Shown here: piece after piece, positions 11,926-23,730 of the stretch
Layout of the letters: the number at the start of each line of letters is the position of its first letter
How positions within the stretch are numbered: position 1 is the first letter of the stretch
Assembly: GCA_015680685.1 (NCBI GenBank)
Contig: MNCI01023527.1
Coordinates: forward strand, 587,883-651,882
Source of the DNA: Gnetum montanum
Lineage: Eukaryota; Streptophyta; Gnetopsida; Gnetales; Gnetaceae
Direction of reading: 5' to 3'
Length of the DNA: 64,000 bases
Position numbers and translations under genes: made by a program
The notes under the pieces: model-generated
Databases searched by the model: none
Told to the model about the DNA's origin: nothing
What the model saw: only the letters and a program-made list of their open reading frames with translations

Positions 11926-12989
11926 GTAGTGCATCATATGACTTACATTTGAAATTGTGAGATGAATGTGATCCACATGTTGTCAACACTATTTTCATCA
12001 TAGTTTTGGATATCTACTATAAGTGAATTCATGGTTGCATGATGTTGGCATTATTATTTTTGGAAATCCTATGACTGGACTATGACCTACATGTCACTTG
12101 CACTATTTTCAAATTACTCTCAGATTTCAATTTTTAGGGCATTCATGCTTGTAGTGCATTAGCACTATTTTTTGTAGAAGGCCTATGATGAACTATGATA
12201 TGCATGTCACTCACATGTCACTACAATTGGATTTCAACAACACTAAAAGTTTGAAAAGACCATACAATCCCTATCTAGAAATACATATCTATAATGGAGA
12301 TTCCTCTAAAACATAGCATATTATATATAGTTTTCACCTACTACTAAGAAGCTCACATAATGCACAATATAAAAGTCAAACTTTCCTTATTTGAAACTAT
12401 TTACTAGCCTTATTTGAAAACTTGGGATAAAAATCAAAATTAATCCTATATTAAGTTGTTAGAGAAATTTATCCATATATAATAAAGAAATTGCCAAATC
12501 ACTTATATTAATCACTAAAACTTTCTATGTACTAAAAATGAACAATTTTTATTAATTACATTAGAGAACCTATGAATTTATAGAACCATTTTAGTGTTAA
12601 CAATATTTTTTTCATAATTCTTGTATATCTCAGCAACCTATTGAAATTGAATCTATAATATTAATAGATGAAATTCATGAACCTTAACAAACAACTCACA
12701 ATTTGAAATGAATCAATCATAGCATTAAAAGTAATACTTCCAGTTCCTTGAAACATCAATGTATAAAAATAATAGAGGCATGTAAATTGTTAGTTAGAGA
12801 AGCTAAAATACCTCATTAATCTACAACATTTAACACAAAAATCAAGCTTTGGATCATGGTATTGATTATAAAAAAGCGCTAGTAAGAGACTATGTAAATA
12901 CATAAATATCATTGAAAAGCAATGTTAGAGGCAACTATGACTGAATACATATACATAGATACAATGATCTAGCCCAATGCTACTACATC
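11926..12989. other. Non-coding module interior, copy A
   Basis: No gene is seen. The sequence is AT-rich and is matched by 59136-60159 in copy B. Its left part contains loosely repeated words such as GCATGTCACT and GCACTATTTTC. Confidence 0.6.
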
Positions 12990-14400
12990 GTTATCTTGAG
13001 CTTCATTTAGAGCATCAATCTACATGAAATCTATCTCTGTGAGAGTATCATCAACCTTGGTGATTAGTTGCTCCTTCATCCTAGTTGTTTCTAATGGTCT
13101 TGCCTCTATATCATGGGCCAAAGTGGTCATTCTAATGAACACAAAGTCAAGAATTTCCTTCATTGCCCTTGAACTAGAGGACTCATACAATGACTAGAAA
13201 TGTTTAGATGAGTATTTATGCGATGATTGAACATTCACAAATAGGCAAGTAAGCCTCCTCTCCACCTATCTAAAATGGTGATGGATCTTTGACTCCATGG
13301 CATCCATGCAAGTAATCAACTTATCCTCCATTACCTCTAAGTAGGAAAAAAGCATTATACCTTTTCCAAACTACTATTGCTACTAGTTAGGATTAATAGG
13401 AGCAACCTACATATCCTTGGTATGCCCATAAAATTGATCCCAATCAACCTTTTTTCCATCTTCTAGGATATGTGGGTTTGGGAGCTAGGTGAGGTCATTA
13501 AGTCACCTCCCAAGGATACGTTGGGTGTAGAATGCATACCCCAAATGTGGAAACTGATCCTCACTAAAAATGTTCACTTCTCTATCATCCCCCTCAAGTT
13601 CAAGGAGTTTCCAATGCTTGAAAAGAGTAGAAAAAACTAATGGAAAAGGCACTGCAATAACATCTCTACTAACAATCTCCATTATCAGCATGATAATGTG
13701 GGGATAGTTTAGTGAACATTTTCCCTCTAAATCCAGTAGGAGCATCAAGGTGAAGGACATCACATTAGTGTGATGCATGACAACTAGGAGGTTTATCTAA
13801 ATTACCTTGATAAGAAATCTCTATTGTGGGTTGAACTTCGTATAAGATCATCTTGTCTCAATAGTCTTTACCTCAAGCAACTTACTCAAATTTTTTTTCT
13901 TAGTAGTAATAGTCACAAAATACTTCCTCTGTGCACCAACAGACATGTTAAGTACCTACCCCAAGATCTTCTTGAGTGTATAAGCAAAGTCATAAATCTT
14001 GACCACTTTCAAAATAGGTGATCCTTGATGACGTGCCACATAAAACTAATAGGCCTTCTTATAATAATTAGGACATTTGGTGATGATGAAATCAAGATTC
14101 TGTTCAACAAGCTTATTGAGCATCTCTACCCAAATAATCTACATCAAGGACTAGAAGTTCTTTGGACTCCACAAGGGGGCTAATCTAAGTTTCACCTCCC
14201 TTCATTATCACTTCCTTGATGCTAATGTCTCTTGTGCACGTTGATATGCCTCCTACTTTTTGGAAACATCTTGTGCAACAACATGAGAGCCTACTTGATA
14301 TCTTCCTTGTGTTTGTGCTCTCTCTTGTGCCTCCTGCACTCTACCAAATCTCCTCTTGGTATTTGGTTGTGATGATGCTCCTCTCTAAGAACATAGAAAT
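12990..14400 (-). pseudogene. Plant-transposon-like ORF (PF20167-like), copy A
   Basis: The minus strand encodes a long, protein-like but broken product. Its best part (13778-13503) has an HHTNVMSF start, an LLDLEGKCSLNYPHIIM segment and RDVIAVPFP. This order resembles the putative plant transposon protein family often given as PF20167: Ser/Asn-V, LLL-G, N-(L/I)-x-II, then a FP segment. Downstream, in the same frame, is a polar, helix-rich tail ending near 12990. In-frame stops at 13503-13505 (TGA) and 13407-13409 (TAG) occur at identical codons in copy B. The 5' part (14400-13800) is fragmented. It converges on the plus-strand Ulp1-like remnant. The exact family is uncertain; transposon origin is inferred from repetition and company. 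Confidence 0.5.
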
Positions 14401-14959
14401 ATAGTATAGCATAACTGTTAAAAATTAAATGCATTATCATGATATCATGTTTTTCCCATTTAGTTAAGCACAACATTTCTATTACATCATTGTGTGATAC
14501 TAATGATAACAACGATTAAAGAATGTAACATCCACTATATTCAACATTCATTAGCTTTTCCAAATGATCTATTATAACAAAAAAATAGACTTCTTAATCA
14601 AGAAAGATGTTTTTTTTTTGAAAATCATGATGGTTTAAATGTTATTTTCCTATATTTTTTGTTGTTTTCAGTATTCTCTATGGTTTCCATGAGCCTTTTG
14701 CAAATGATATGATGTTACTATCTACCAAATATGATGATTTCTTTAGTAATGGAGAGTAATCAAAGAAAAGAAAGCTTTCTCATGATAATTTTGGAGTAGA
14801 TGATTTTATAAAACAATGAAGAAGATGAAGGGATAGTATGTATATATTTTCTTATTTCAAAGTTGCTACAACTGGTTATTAGTAATTGCTACTTGGACAA
14901 CTTTATAATTTTAATTGAATTAAAATTTCTTCTAAATTTCATTATTAATTTGATGATGG

Positions 14960-15400
14960 TATTGCATTTTTCTTCAGTCGTATATCATTCTATTTACTTT
15001 CTATTTAGATATAAGCTTCATTAGCTTCATTTTCTTTTGGATTATAGTTAAATGAAGGATATCTACCCATGACAGCAAAAGAAGAAAATTATCAAAAAAA
15101 TCAAAGTCCTAGACAATGCAAGGGGAGGTAGGGGAATAGGTTGAGAATTAGTCTTCTTTTAAAAAGTTTAAATGACCTGTATTTGAACAATTTTTTTGTT
15201 ATACACAAGAAAATTTCAGCTAATTATTTGAATATTTTCATTGTCTACTCACATCTACTACAAGAACAAAGAACAATGCTCTTGAAGTTTAGCTAGAGTT
15301 TAAAGTGGTTACTGAAGTGGTTATAGCCTCTCTTGAAGAAATTATCAAAAAATAGATTGTTAAGGTCTTTTAGGAAATTCATGCATTTTTAAGTTCAAGA
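14960..15400 (+). pseudogene. Small plus-strand coding remnant, copy A
   Basis: A peptide ending VVTEVVIASLEEIIKK (near 15310-15352) is kept in frame between copy A and copy B, with stops at 15353 and 15371 shared by both. A short basic segment upstream (around 15070-15130) matches a KKRRKLSRK-like stretch in copy B. The presumed acceptor before the peptide is intact in copy B (TCATCACAG at 62472-62480) but reads ACTCACAT here. I do not recognise the protein. It may be the N-terminal exons of a transposon gene transcribed away from the minus-strand gene. Confidence 0.4.
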
Positions 15401-16009
15401 TAAATCCATTGTATTCTATTTAAATAATTTTGGAGGCTAGACTCCACTTTATTTGTATCTCTCATTTCACAAGACAATAATATATAGGCATATATAGGCA
15501 AGAAGATCATTTGAATAATATTGCTAACATATATGATGTTTGAACATCATAGTAAGATTAAAATTTAGGAATATTGTTAAAAAGATATGAAATTACTATG
15601 CTATCTAATACAACATAGACAAGTAAAAAATCTGATACAAATTAGACAAACAAATAAGGGAAAAGTTGCTACAATTAATATAAAGAGAATACAAAACTCT
15701 AAAAATAAATTAAGATAACATTGCTACAATTTCTTATAGAGTTTTATGATGTTTCAACTTAAGTTATTTTTGAAACATCTACAAATAATAGAGAAATTTT
15801 GATTCCAAATGAAACACTGAATCAAAAATTTATACAAAAAAATCATGTGCAAGCATGAAAGAAACAATATACTACATTCTAGCCATTTCATTAAGTATAG
15901 CCATTAATAAATTTGTAAAACTATTGTAGACTATCATAGGTAATCCTAGTGTGAGAAAAAGGAAAATAAATTTTGAATTGCATTGAGGTTTAACTTACCA
16001 TCCCAGTTA

Positions 16010-16335
16010 ATGAAGTGTCTTCAGTTGGCTACATCGATGAGATGTCATCAATGCAATCCTATTGATGAGATGTTGTCAATGTGACCTTATCGATGAGATC
16101 CTATTGACATATGGTTTTCCATGTTGACATGTACCCATCAATGTGGCATCCTAGTAGGTCTATAAATACAACATCCTAGCCATGTTAATGAGCAGTTAGA
16201 ATTTTAGTTACTAGTGGAACTCTTACAGTTTGTTTCTATGAGAGATAGAATAATTTTCTAATTACCTGCAATAGGAGTCAAGGAGTATACAGATCTTTAT
16301 TTGATTAGTGTTGTACCTAAGCACTACAATGTACC
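16010..16335 (+). promoter_or_regulatory. Conserved module end with TATA box and short repeats
   Basis: This right-hand end is shared with 63230-63545. It contains three loosely repeated words of the form ATCGATGAGAT followed by TCAATG (16030-16110) and then CTATAAATACAACATCC (TATAAATA at 16160-16167). The layout resembles a transposon or LTR promoter end. Homology between the copies stops a few bases after AAGCACTA. No repeat of this segment is seen at the left end, so it is not shown to be an LTR. Confidence 0.4.
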
Positions 16336-16815
16336 ATTAAACAGAGGTACATCTCCAAGCCCTTGACCTTCTCAAGAAAATATCTTTATCAAGATTAACC
16401 TTCATTACTCATGTAATGAGCAATGCTCGCATTCTTCTTGGTAGCTTCTTTGCACAAAATAGGCTGGTAAGCTATTTAAGATTGATTTTATTTTTTACCT
16501 TATACCATTTGATGTGACCTTATGTGTGTCGCATATGGACAATGATCTACATATAACAATGCAAATCATATAACAATGCAAGTAGCACTCTCTCACATTC
16601 TAGAAAGTATAAACTAATGAGAGTAGTAGTCTTAGGCAATTTCAACTAGAAGATATTCTAACCTTGTGGAAGGTTAAAAATGCTTGAAATTTATGCCCAC
16701 TATAAGGCACTATACCTTTCGGAAGACTTTATTACATAAAGTGTGAGAAGCTATGAGTAGCATTAGCTCACACTCTCCATAGGATATTAAAAGAAAACTC
16801 TAACTTATAATAGAA
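16336..16815. other. Unassigned flank of copy A
   Basis: No gene is seen. Isolated words of the minisatellite (for example near 16660-16735, CTAGAAGATATTCTAACC) occur, suggesting a heavily decayed outlier of the array. Confidence 0.4.
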
Positions 16816-16819
16816 AAAC

Positions 16820-17365
16820 TAAAAAATAACACCTAAGGCAAAATAACCTCTTGGGATATGAAACTTCTATTATAAACTTACTATTTAATTCGAAGAGTTC
16901 TAAATAGTCATTAGATGTTAGTTAAGTATGATGAGTTGGAAGACATAGTATGACATTAGGAATCATAAAATTTTTCATGTTTGATAAATCAAAATAATAA
17001 ATCTAATGGATGTAGCTTTAGCCTCATCTTACCTATCATCTATTGAAACAAGCTCAAGATTTATGGTTATCTATTGAAAGAGTACTAGCTCTTTCTTGCA
17101 TGTATTTCATATAGGTATAGTAGGTTATATAAGAACTAGAAATTAAGGTAATTATTGATATGAAAAATACTCAAAATATATAATAGCCAAGACTAAAAAT
17201 TACCACCCAAGACACAAGAATATTTTGGATACCACCACTTGTGTTGTAAACTTAGTATTTAATTGGAAAAGCTATCAATATTCATTAGATGAAGGTTAAG
17301 TATTATAACCTAGAAACATAAGAAGGACATTAGGAATCATTAAAGTTTTGATGTTTATTGTTAGA
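16820..17365. repeat. Diverged direct repeat, ~365-bp period
   Basis: Segments 16825-17000 and 17190-17365 align from CTAAAAA through TAAACTTA(G/C)TATTTAATT to GACATTAGGAATCAT(A/T)AA. The copies differ widely, so the duplication is old. No coding sequence is seen. Confidence 0.6.
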
Positions 17366-17456
17366 TAGAGTATGTGATCTTAATTTAAGATTTAATGTTG
17401 GATGTTCATTTAAACATTCTATTACATTAGGCTCAAACCATAGCATTACTTTATGG

Positions 17457-17475
17457 TTTAGGGTTTAGGGTTTAG
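17457..17475 (+). repeat. Short interstitial telomere-type motif
   Basis: TTTAGGGTTTAGGGTTTAG amounts to 2.7 units of the plant telomere repeat. It is too short to prove a former chromosome end or a repair scar, and is recorded mainly as a hint of plant origin. Confidence 0.5.
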
Positions 17476-17559
17476 TATTTAGAAAGTAACAATAGCCATG
17501 AGGAAGATGAAATCTTCTTGTAATTTTGGCCTACTAAAAGGTATTAAACATTTTAGAAG

Positions 17560-19600
17560 TCTAGATCTAGTGGAGTGTGATACATTATGAGTAGGTTTGA
17601 AATTCTAAGTAATTAATCCCTACCAAAAGGTTTGAATGCCTTTCGGATGACCTTTTCCCTTTCGAAGGGTGCTAGTCTATACTTCCCCATAATTTACCTA
17701 GACTTTGTTGCTAGGTGACCGTCTACCTTCAAGAGGACATAATCTCCAAGAGTTTATTTATATAAAAAAGATCTTAATTCCTTCCAAATTATCTTTATCT
17801 TTCAAAATGATTCTGTTTCTTCCAGTGGCCTCAAATTTCAAGCAATTGTCCCCTCCTAGAAGGTCTACGTACCTTTCTATTAGGACTCTAGGAGGGTGCT
17901 AGGTGCACTTCCTCATAGTTTAGTAGAATTTGCAACTAGATGACCATCTGCCTTCTAAAAGCCACAATATTAGAGTAATTATTCCCTTCTAAAAGGTCTT
18001 AGTACCTTTCGATAGGAAATGCATGAGGGTGCTAGTCAGACATCCTTGTAGTTTACCTAAACTTTACTAGTGGATGACATTTTGCCTTCTAAAACCCATA
18101 ATCTTCAAAAAATTATTTGCAACTAGAATGTTTTAATGCCTTCCAGATGATCTTCAACCTTCCATATGATCCTCTTCCTTTAGGTAGCTAGAAAGTCCAA
18201 GCAATTGTTCCCTTCTACAAGGTTTGGGTGCCTTCCAATTAGGATTGTGTGAGGGTGTTAGATGCACTACCTTATAGTTGAGCTACATTTTGCAACCGTA
18301 TGATCCTCTATCTTCTGGAGCCATAATACAAAGCAATTATTTCCTAATGAAAGGTTTGAGTGCCTTTTGGTTGGGATTGTGGGAGGGTGCTAGAAACATG
18401 TCATCACAATTTGGCTAGAATTTGCAACTTGATGGTCCTCTACCTTATAGGATTCACAATCTCAGAGCAATTGTTCACTACTAGAATGTTTGAGTACCTT
18501 CCAAATGATCTTTAGCCTTCCAAATGACCCTCTTCTTTCTAGTAGCTTCAAATTCCATGTAGTTGTTCCCTTCCAAAAGGTTTGCATGCCTTTTGGTTAG
18601 GATTGCATGAGGGTGCTAGTCATACTTCCTCATAGTTTAGTTGAAATTTTAAATCGAATGACCCTTTGCCTTCTAGAAGGCACAATCTCAAAGCAATTGT
18701 TCCCTACTAGAAGGTATGAGTACCTTCTAGTTGGGATTGTGGATGGGCGCTAGTAGAAGGTCCTTATAATTTGGCTAGAATTTGCAACTAGATAACCCTC
18801 TACCTTCCAAAATCCACAATCTCAAAGCAATTGTTCCCTTCTACAAGATCTTAATATATTTTATATGATCTTCAAAATTGTGGCTAACCCTCTTCCTTTT
18901 GGTAGGCTCATATTCCAAGTAATTTTTTAATAAATAAATGTCTAGGTGCCTTTCGGTTGGGACTGCAGGAAGGTGCTAACTACACCTTCCTTGTAGTTTA
19001 GCTAGACTTTACAACTAGATGATCCTTTACCTTTCAATAGCCACATTCTCATAGTACTTTTTTCCTTCTAGAAGGTCTTAGTACCTTCTAGTAGAAACTA
19101 TGAGAGGATGTAAGTCACACGCCCTTGCAATTTGGCTAGAAATTACAACCAAATGATCCTCTACCTTTTGGAAGTTATAATCTTGGAGTAATTATTTTCT
19201 ACCAAAACTTTTCAGTGCCTTATAGATGTTCTTTAGCCTTTTGAATGATCCTATTTTTTCAATACCCTCAAATTTTAAGTAATTTTTCCCTTCTGGAAGG
19301 TCTAGTTGATTCCAATTGGGACTATGAAAGGATGCTAGTTGCACTTCCCTACAATTCAACAATATTCTGAAACTGGATGATCCTTTACCTTTTGGAAGCC
19401 ACAATCTTAAAGAAATTGTTTCCTACAAGAAGGTTTGGGTACCTTCTAGTTGGTACTATAGGTAGGTGCTACTAGCACATGCTTCCAATTTGGCTAGAAT
19501 TTGCAACTGGATGATCCTATGCCTTCTAGAAGCCATAATCTTAGAGCAATTTTTCCCTACTATAAGGTCTAAATGCCTTCTAGATAATCTTCATCCTATG
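17560..19600 (-). repeat. Minisatellite array, inverted orientation
   Basis: This is the same minisatellite as in the two modules, but reverse-complemented: CCTTCTAGAAGG, AATTGTTCCCT, TTTGGCTAGAATTTGCAACT and GATGATCCTCTACCTT recur for about 2 kb. It is longer than the module arrays (about 1.3-1.5 kb). Neither flank continues into module sequence, so the array stands alone here. Perfect TTCTAGAA words lie at 18671, 19066 and 19524. The ORFs in it (17705-17902, 19192-19404) come from the repeat and are not genes. Confidence 0.8.
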
Positions 19601-19628
19601 CCTAGGTTGTGATCAAAATCCTTGTTTT

Positions 19629-20270
19629 CTTGGCTGATGAAGTAAGGCTCATTATCTATAACTATGATCATGGTATGCCAAAATGAGCTACAATGTTGGC
19701 TAGGATAAACTTGCAAACTTGTTCAAATGTAGTATTCCTTAAGGAAATAGCCTCAACCCACTTGGTAAAGTGGTTGGTTGTGGTGATGATGAAGCTATGC
19801 CCTACGATAGATTTATTCATTATGGGTCCAATGATATCCAACCCCCATTATTGAAATGGCCATGTTATCTACATCATATGCAACTTAGTTGGTGATACAT
19901 ATATTAAGTTTCTATATCATTGGCATGTGTTACATCAATTAACCTCTTGCAAGAAATCACTTTTCATATGGGGCCAATAGTATATCAACTATCTAATCTT
20001 AGCAACCATGGCTCTAGGTCCTATATGTCCACCACAAACACCTTCATGAGCTTCCTCTAAGACTATTTTGGCTTCCATTTTGCCTAATCACTTTAGGAGT
20101 ATGCCATCATAGGATCGTTGACATTATGTGTTATCACCTATGATGACATACTACTTCAACTAATTATGTATGGCATCCTTGTAAGAAGTAGTCAAGTCCT
20201 ATGAGAATTCACCATGCATAAGGTAAAATTGATATTGTTATTGGATACATACTTTCCCTTAACGCATTTC
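19629..20270 (-). pseudogene. Ty3/gypsy integrase pseudogene, truncated
   Basis: Read on the minus strand, this has an integrase HHCC zinc-binding start. The His codons are at 20046-20048 and 20024-20026 (HEGVCGGH), followed by YYWPHM and CNTC with Cys codons at 19932-19934 and 19923-19925. Then come LDIIGPI (first Asp, 19836-19838), FIITTTNHFTKWVEA and IDNEPYF (second Asp, 19654-19656). The catalytic Glu expected about 35 residues later would fall near 19546, inside the minisatellite array, so the gene is cut off there. Several stops are present, for example in the linker between zinc finger and core. Upstream, 20130-20270 is a decayed RNase H-integrase linker. The type matches the 7.2-kb reverse transcriptase, but the opposite strand shows it is another copy. 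Confidence 0.88.
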
Positions 20271-20279
20271 GTTTTGTTT

Positions 20280-23240
20280 CTTTTTAATGTACAAGGAAAA
20301 AGCATCTGTATTTCAATAGTACTGAGGAATATACTAATTCAAAAGAAAATTATTTCTCTCTTAATATAACGGAAATTGATAAAGGATATGCAAATAGGAT
20401 CCTGTAGTTTGAGAATTGGAACAATGGCACAGTACAATACAAATAGTATTAAAGATGAATACTAAATTTTCTTGCAATTTCTTACATTGAAGCATGATAT
20501 ATATACTTAGAATATTAGTCTCCTTGGTGCATTACATTAATAATGTTTTTAATTTTTTTCAAAAATATGTTAAAGGCTTTGTAACCGTCAACAAATCTTT
20601 ATGGTTTCCTGAACTTAATAAAAATTTCCAATTTTCAATAATATGGTTGTAAAAACTCACAACAAGTATAGCATATGTAATGTTACAATAAAATGTATGA
20701 TTTATTTTTGATGTCCCATTGGCGCTATGATACTTGTTAATTTGTAAAGTTTATCTTTATCTTTCATAAAAATATAATGTGTCCAATATACCCTATGTGT
20801 TTGCTACCTTAAAAATAGGTTGTAGTAACAAAATTAAAAATTTCAATTTCGTAACGAAACTGGCTGTCGCGGTTACCTCATTCTCCACGAATTAAGTCAT
20901 AGTATAAACCCTTTCCTCTCATATCGCTGCTTGCATGCTGTTGTAACGGTGCCGTTTCCTCTGACACGCTTCCTCTGTTATGTTCTGATACCGTGATTAT
21001 ACAAAACACATTAAAGCAAAGTGGGTAAAATTTGCGTGGACTCCTCGTTTCTTTGCCACAATGCGATTGTCCAAATCATTCATACATCCTTGCCGTAATT
21101 ACATTTATGGGCTCTACCTTGATATAGTCAAATGTTTTTTAAACATTTTTATTATTATAGTGCATTTGGAAAGAAAACATGTGTTATTATTGATGGATTA
21201 AAGGCAGTTTATTGCATGCTATTCTAACAATTACTTTAGAAATTAGAATTACATACGCTATTCATTGTGAACCTCATCACATGGATATGTCGGCTTATGA
21301 AGGAGGGCCATGGCATTTCTTTTGAGTAGAGGTTAAGGCTAGATATGTTGGTGTAAAAAAGTGTCTTACCTTTTCTATTAGAATGGTGTATCATGTATTG
21401 TTGGATGTGGTTGTTGTGATGGTGTGTACGCATTTTGTTCATCTCAGTGCATAATTAATCCTTATGATGACTCTAGCACTTCTAACCATTAGCTACCTAA
21501 TTGTATGCTTTAGGCTGTGGAATAGGTATACTCACCTATACAACATAATACACCTTAAATCCACCTTCTCTTTTATGGCTGAGTAAGTTAAGTATTCGTT
21601 AGCTACAAGGCCTGGTCCACGATTCTCTAGAATGTTCTGTTTACACCGGTCCAAATCCTCAATTTAGTTTGTGCAGTGGCTGCATCTATGCCACAGCTTA
21701 TCCATTTAGATTTTTAATCAGGATGCTGCCTGCAGAACACTGCCGGAAACGGTTTTCACCTACTGCTTCAAGCGTGGTCCAGATGCTGATGGAACCTCCT
21801 TACGTCAAACAAAAATATCAGATAACGCTCTCTTATAAAGACCTTTTGAAATTTAATTTTCACTCAAATGGTGACCTCTTTACCGAAGAGCTTAAAAAAA
21901 TGTAGAAGTTGAATATGGATCTACACTGCAAAGAAGATAAAGATCACATATTGCTAAGATCCTTTTTACTGAGAATTTGTTTGGAGGATTAAAACCAGTT
22001 AAATGTCACTTTAAACTGAATCAAACCTTAAATGTTTTCTTGGTAACAATGTCAATAATTTTATTAAATATTAAAATATAGGTGCAAACACCCACAACTA
22101 AAACTATTAGAATATTCATATAAAATGGACTGTTAATATCGATCATATTAAACAAATTGAGGATGACTTTGGAAACATATAAGGAAGTTTTGTAAAAATC
22201 TTAGATATCAGATCTCATCATTATTCCGAAAAACCTGGAGAAAACTTAGAGAAACCATAAGATATCAACAAATTGATTTACAAATGGCTTCCTTATTATG
22301 CAAAAAACCACATTGTAATAAAGATTTGTAGTTATTATACTAAAGATTAACTGAATTGCATTGCTTGAAAGTTTATTCAGATTTACCAAGGGCAATAGCT
22401 TTTTATGTGATTGCTCTTTCTTTTCAATGATTTATGTTTTTTATGTGTGATTGCATCATACATAGTGCATTTTAGGTGAAAAATTCCTTAAAACCAAGGA
22501 AAGAAAATTGATCTCTTGACCTCCTTTTCTATTTTATTTAAACAAAGCATGTTGGTAAAAGTATGTGTATGCATGTTCGCTGCAGTGACATGCTGGTAAT
22601 ACCGAACTATTGCAACGCATTTTGAATTCCGTATTTTGATTACTAGAGTATTCAAAGATTTTACGTTTGTGATTGCATGGAAGAGAGTATGGCGTGTCAA
22701 TTTGGCATCTCTATTGTTCTGAGCAATAAGAATGTAAGAATGTGATTACCGACTCTTAATCGTGATTGTAATAACGTGTTTTTTCCCGACTCCTACTCGT
22801 AAACAAAAAAGAATCGTGATAAATTGCTGTCCATGCTTTCCATTCCATATGGCCTTCTTTCTTATTGCTATCATCTGGTTTTTATTTAATATTTTGGTAA
22901 AAAGGTTTTAAGTATTTTAACAATTTGTTTACATGATGAACATTGTTTTCTTAAACAATGAAAATAAATATAATTTGGAATTGAGTATGGTAACGGTTCA
23001 ATTTTCTACTATTATTAAATCAAATTTACTAATTAAATAAATTCATGCAAGGTTTAAAACTAATTTTTATAATTAAAAAATAAAGTTGTTTCAATTAATT
23101 CAAAACTAATGAACACAAATTATATACCAAAGTTAAGTCCAAAAATGCATAAATGATATGGAATTCAAGGACTTAATATACTATTTAGATATGGAAATAT
23201 AAAGATTAGCAAAATCTCAAAAAATCCAACATAATGCTAA
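20280..23240. other. No recognisable gene; higher-complexity segment
   Basis: At 20830-21110 and 21600-21960 the sequence is richer in C, G and CpG than its surroundings. This could mark younger or once-genic DNA. The plus-strand ORF 21669-21905 (78 codons, Cys-rich start) is the longest here, but no domain was recognised. The stretch 22720-22810 has GACTCTTAATCG and CGACTCCTACTCG words, loosely echoed at 51175-51235. The rest is AT-rich. Confidence 0.4.
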
Positions 23241-23244
23241 AATT

Positions 23245-23730
23245 TAACTGCAGGTGTTAGCCTAGTGATTAGACTCTTGATTTGGAAGATCCAAGTTATG
23301 AGTTCATTCTAGTGGGCAATGTTGAGTTATCAAGTTCTAATTAGACTATATATCTTGAAATGTACTTATAGGTAAATTATGCTATGTTCCAACACCTTCA
23401 TTTCATATTTAGTTCATTTCTATTTTATTTCAATAAGGTGTTAAGGGACCACCACATAAAGTGATGGTAATGTGCTTATTTCTTAGGTTGTAAGACTTGG
23501 GTTCAAGCTTGGGCATAACTACTCAAAAGAGGATAAGCTTTTTCTCCTCCACTACCCCTCTCAGGATTGCACCTTGGTAGAATGAGAATTGAGCCTCTAA
23601 GTGATGATCCTTTTTATTTCAATGAGGTATTAACTTAGCAATTTAAGTCTTTGTTTCGTAACCCCAAGTCATAGGTTTGATTTGACTAGGTAGCACTGAG
23701 TTATAAATTTTAAAAAAAAATCTATAAAAG
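23245..23730 (+). repeat. Cluster of tRNA-related SINE-like units
   Basis: Three adjacent segments look like tRNA-derived SINE heads. The first has TTAGCCTAGTGATTAGAC (A-box-like, from 23258) and GAGTTCATTCT (B-box-like). The second has AGTGATGGTAATGTGCTTA (from 23460) and GGGTTCAAGCTTGGGC. The third, from about 23620, has TAGGTTTGATTTGACT. The spacing of A- and B-box-like words (about 35-40 bp) fits an internal Pol III promoter. No clear poly(A) tail or target duplication was found, so family assignment is not attempted. Confidence 0.55.

Larger units (their letters stand above)
8105..16335 (+). mobile_element. 8.2-kb repeated module, copy A
   Basis: This stretch matches 55040-63545 in the same orientation and order from end to end, with many substitutions and small indels. 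In order it holds a coiled-coil and Ulp1-like remnant (plus strand), a minisatellite, a 45-bp repeat, a minus-strand transposon-like pseudogene, a small plus-strand coding remnant and a TATA-containing end segment. The left edge abuts a gypsy reverse transcriptase; in copy B the coding homology continues further left, so copy A is truncated there. I found no terminal inverted repeats, LTRs or target duplications, so it may be either a transposon or a segmental duplication. Confidence 0.8.

Noticed and set aside
8105-16335. Module as an LTR retrotransposon
   Set aside because: The TATA-containing right end has no partner at the left end, and no primer site or target duplication was found.
17457-17475. 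Former chromosome end
   Set aside because: Fewer than three telomere units, so no more than a chance or repair-scar match.
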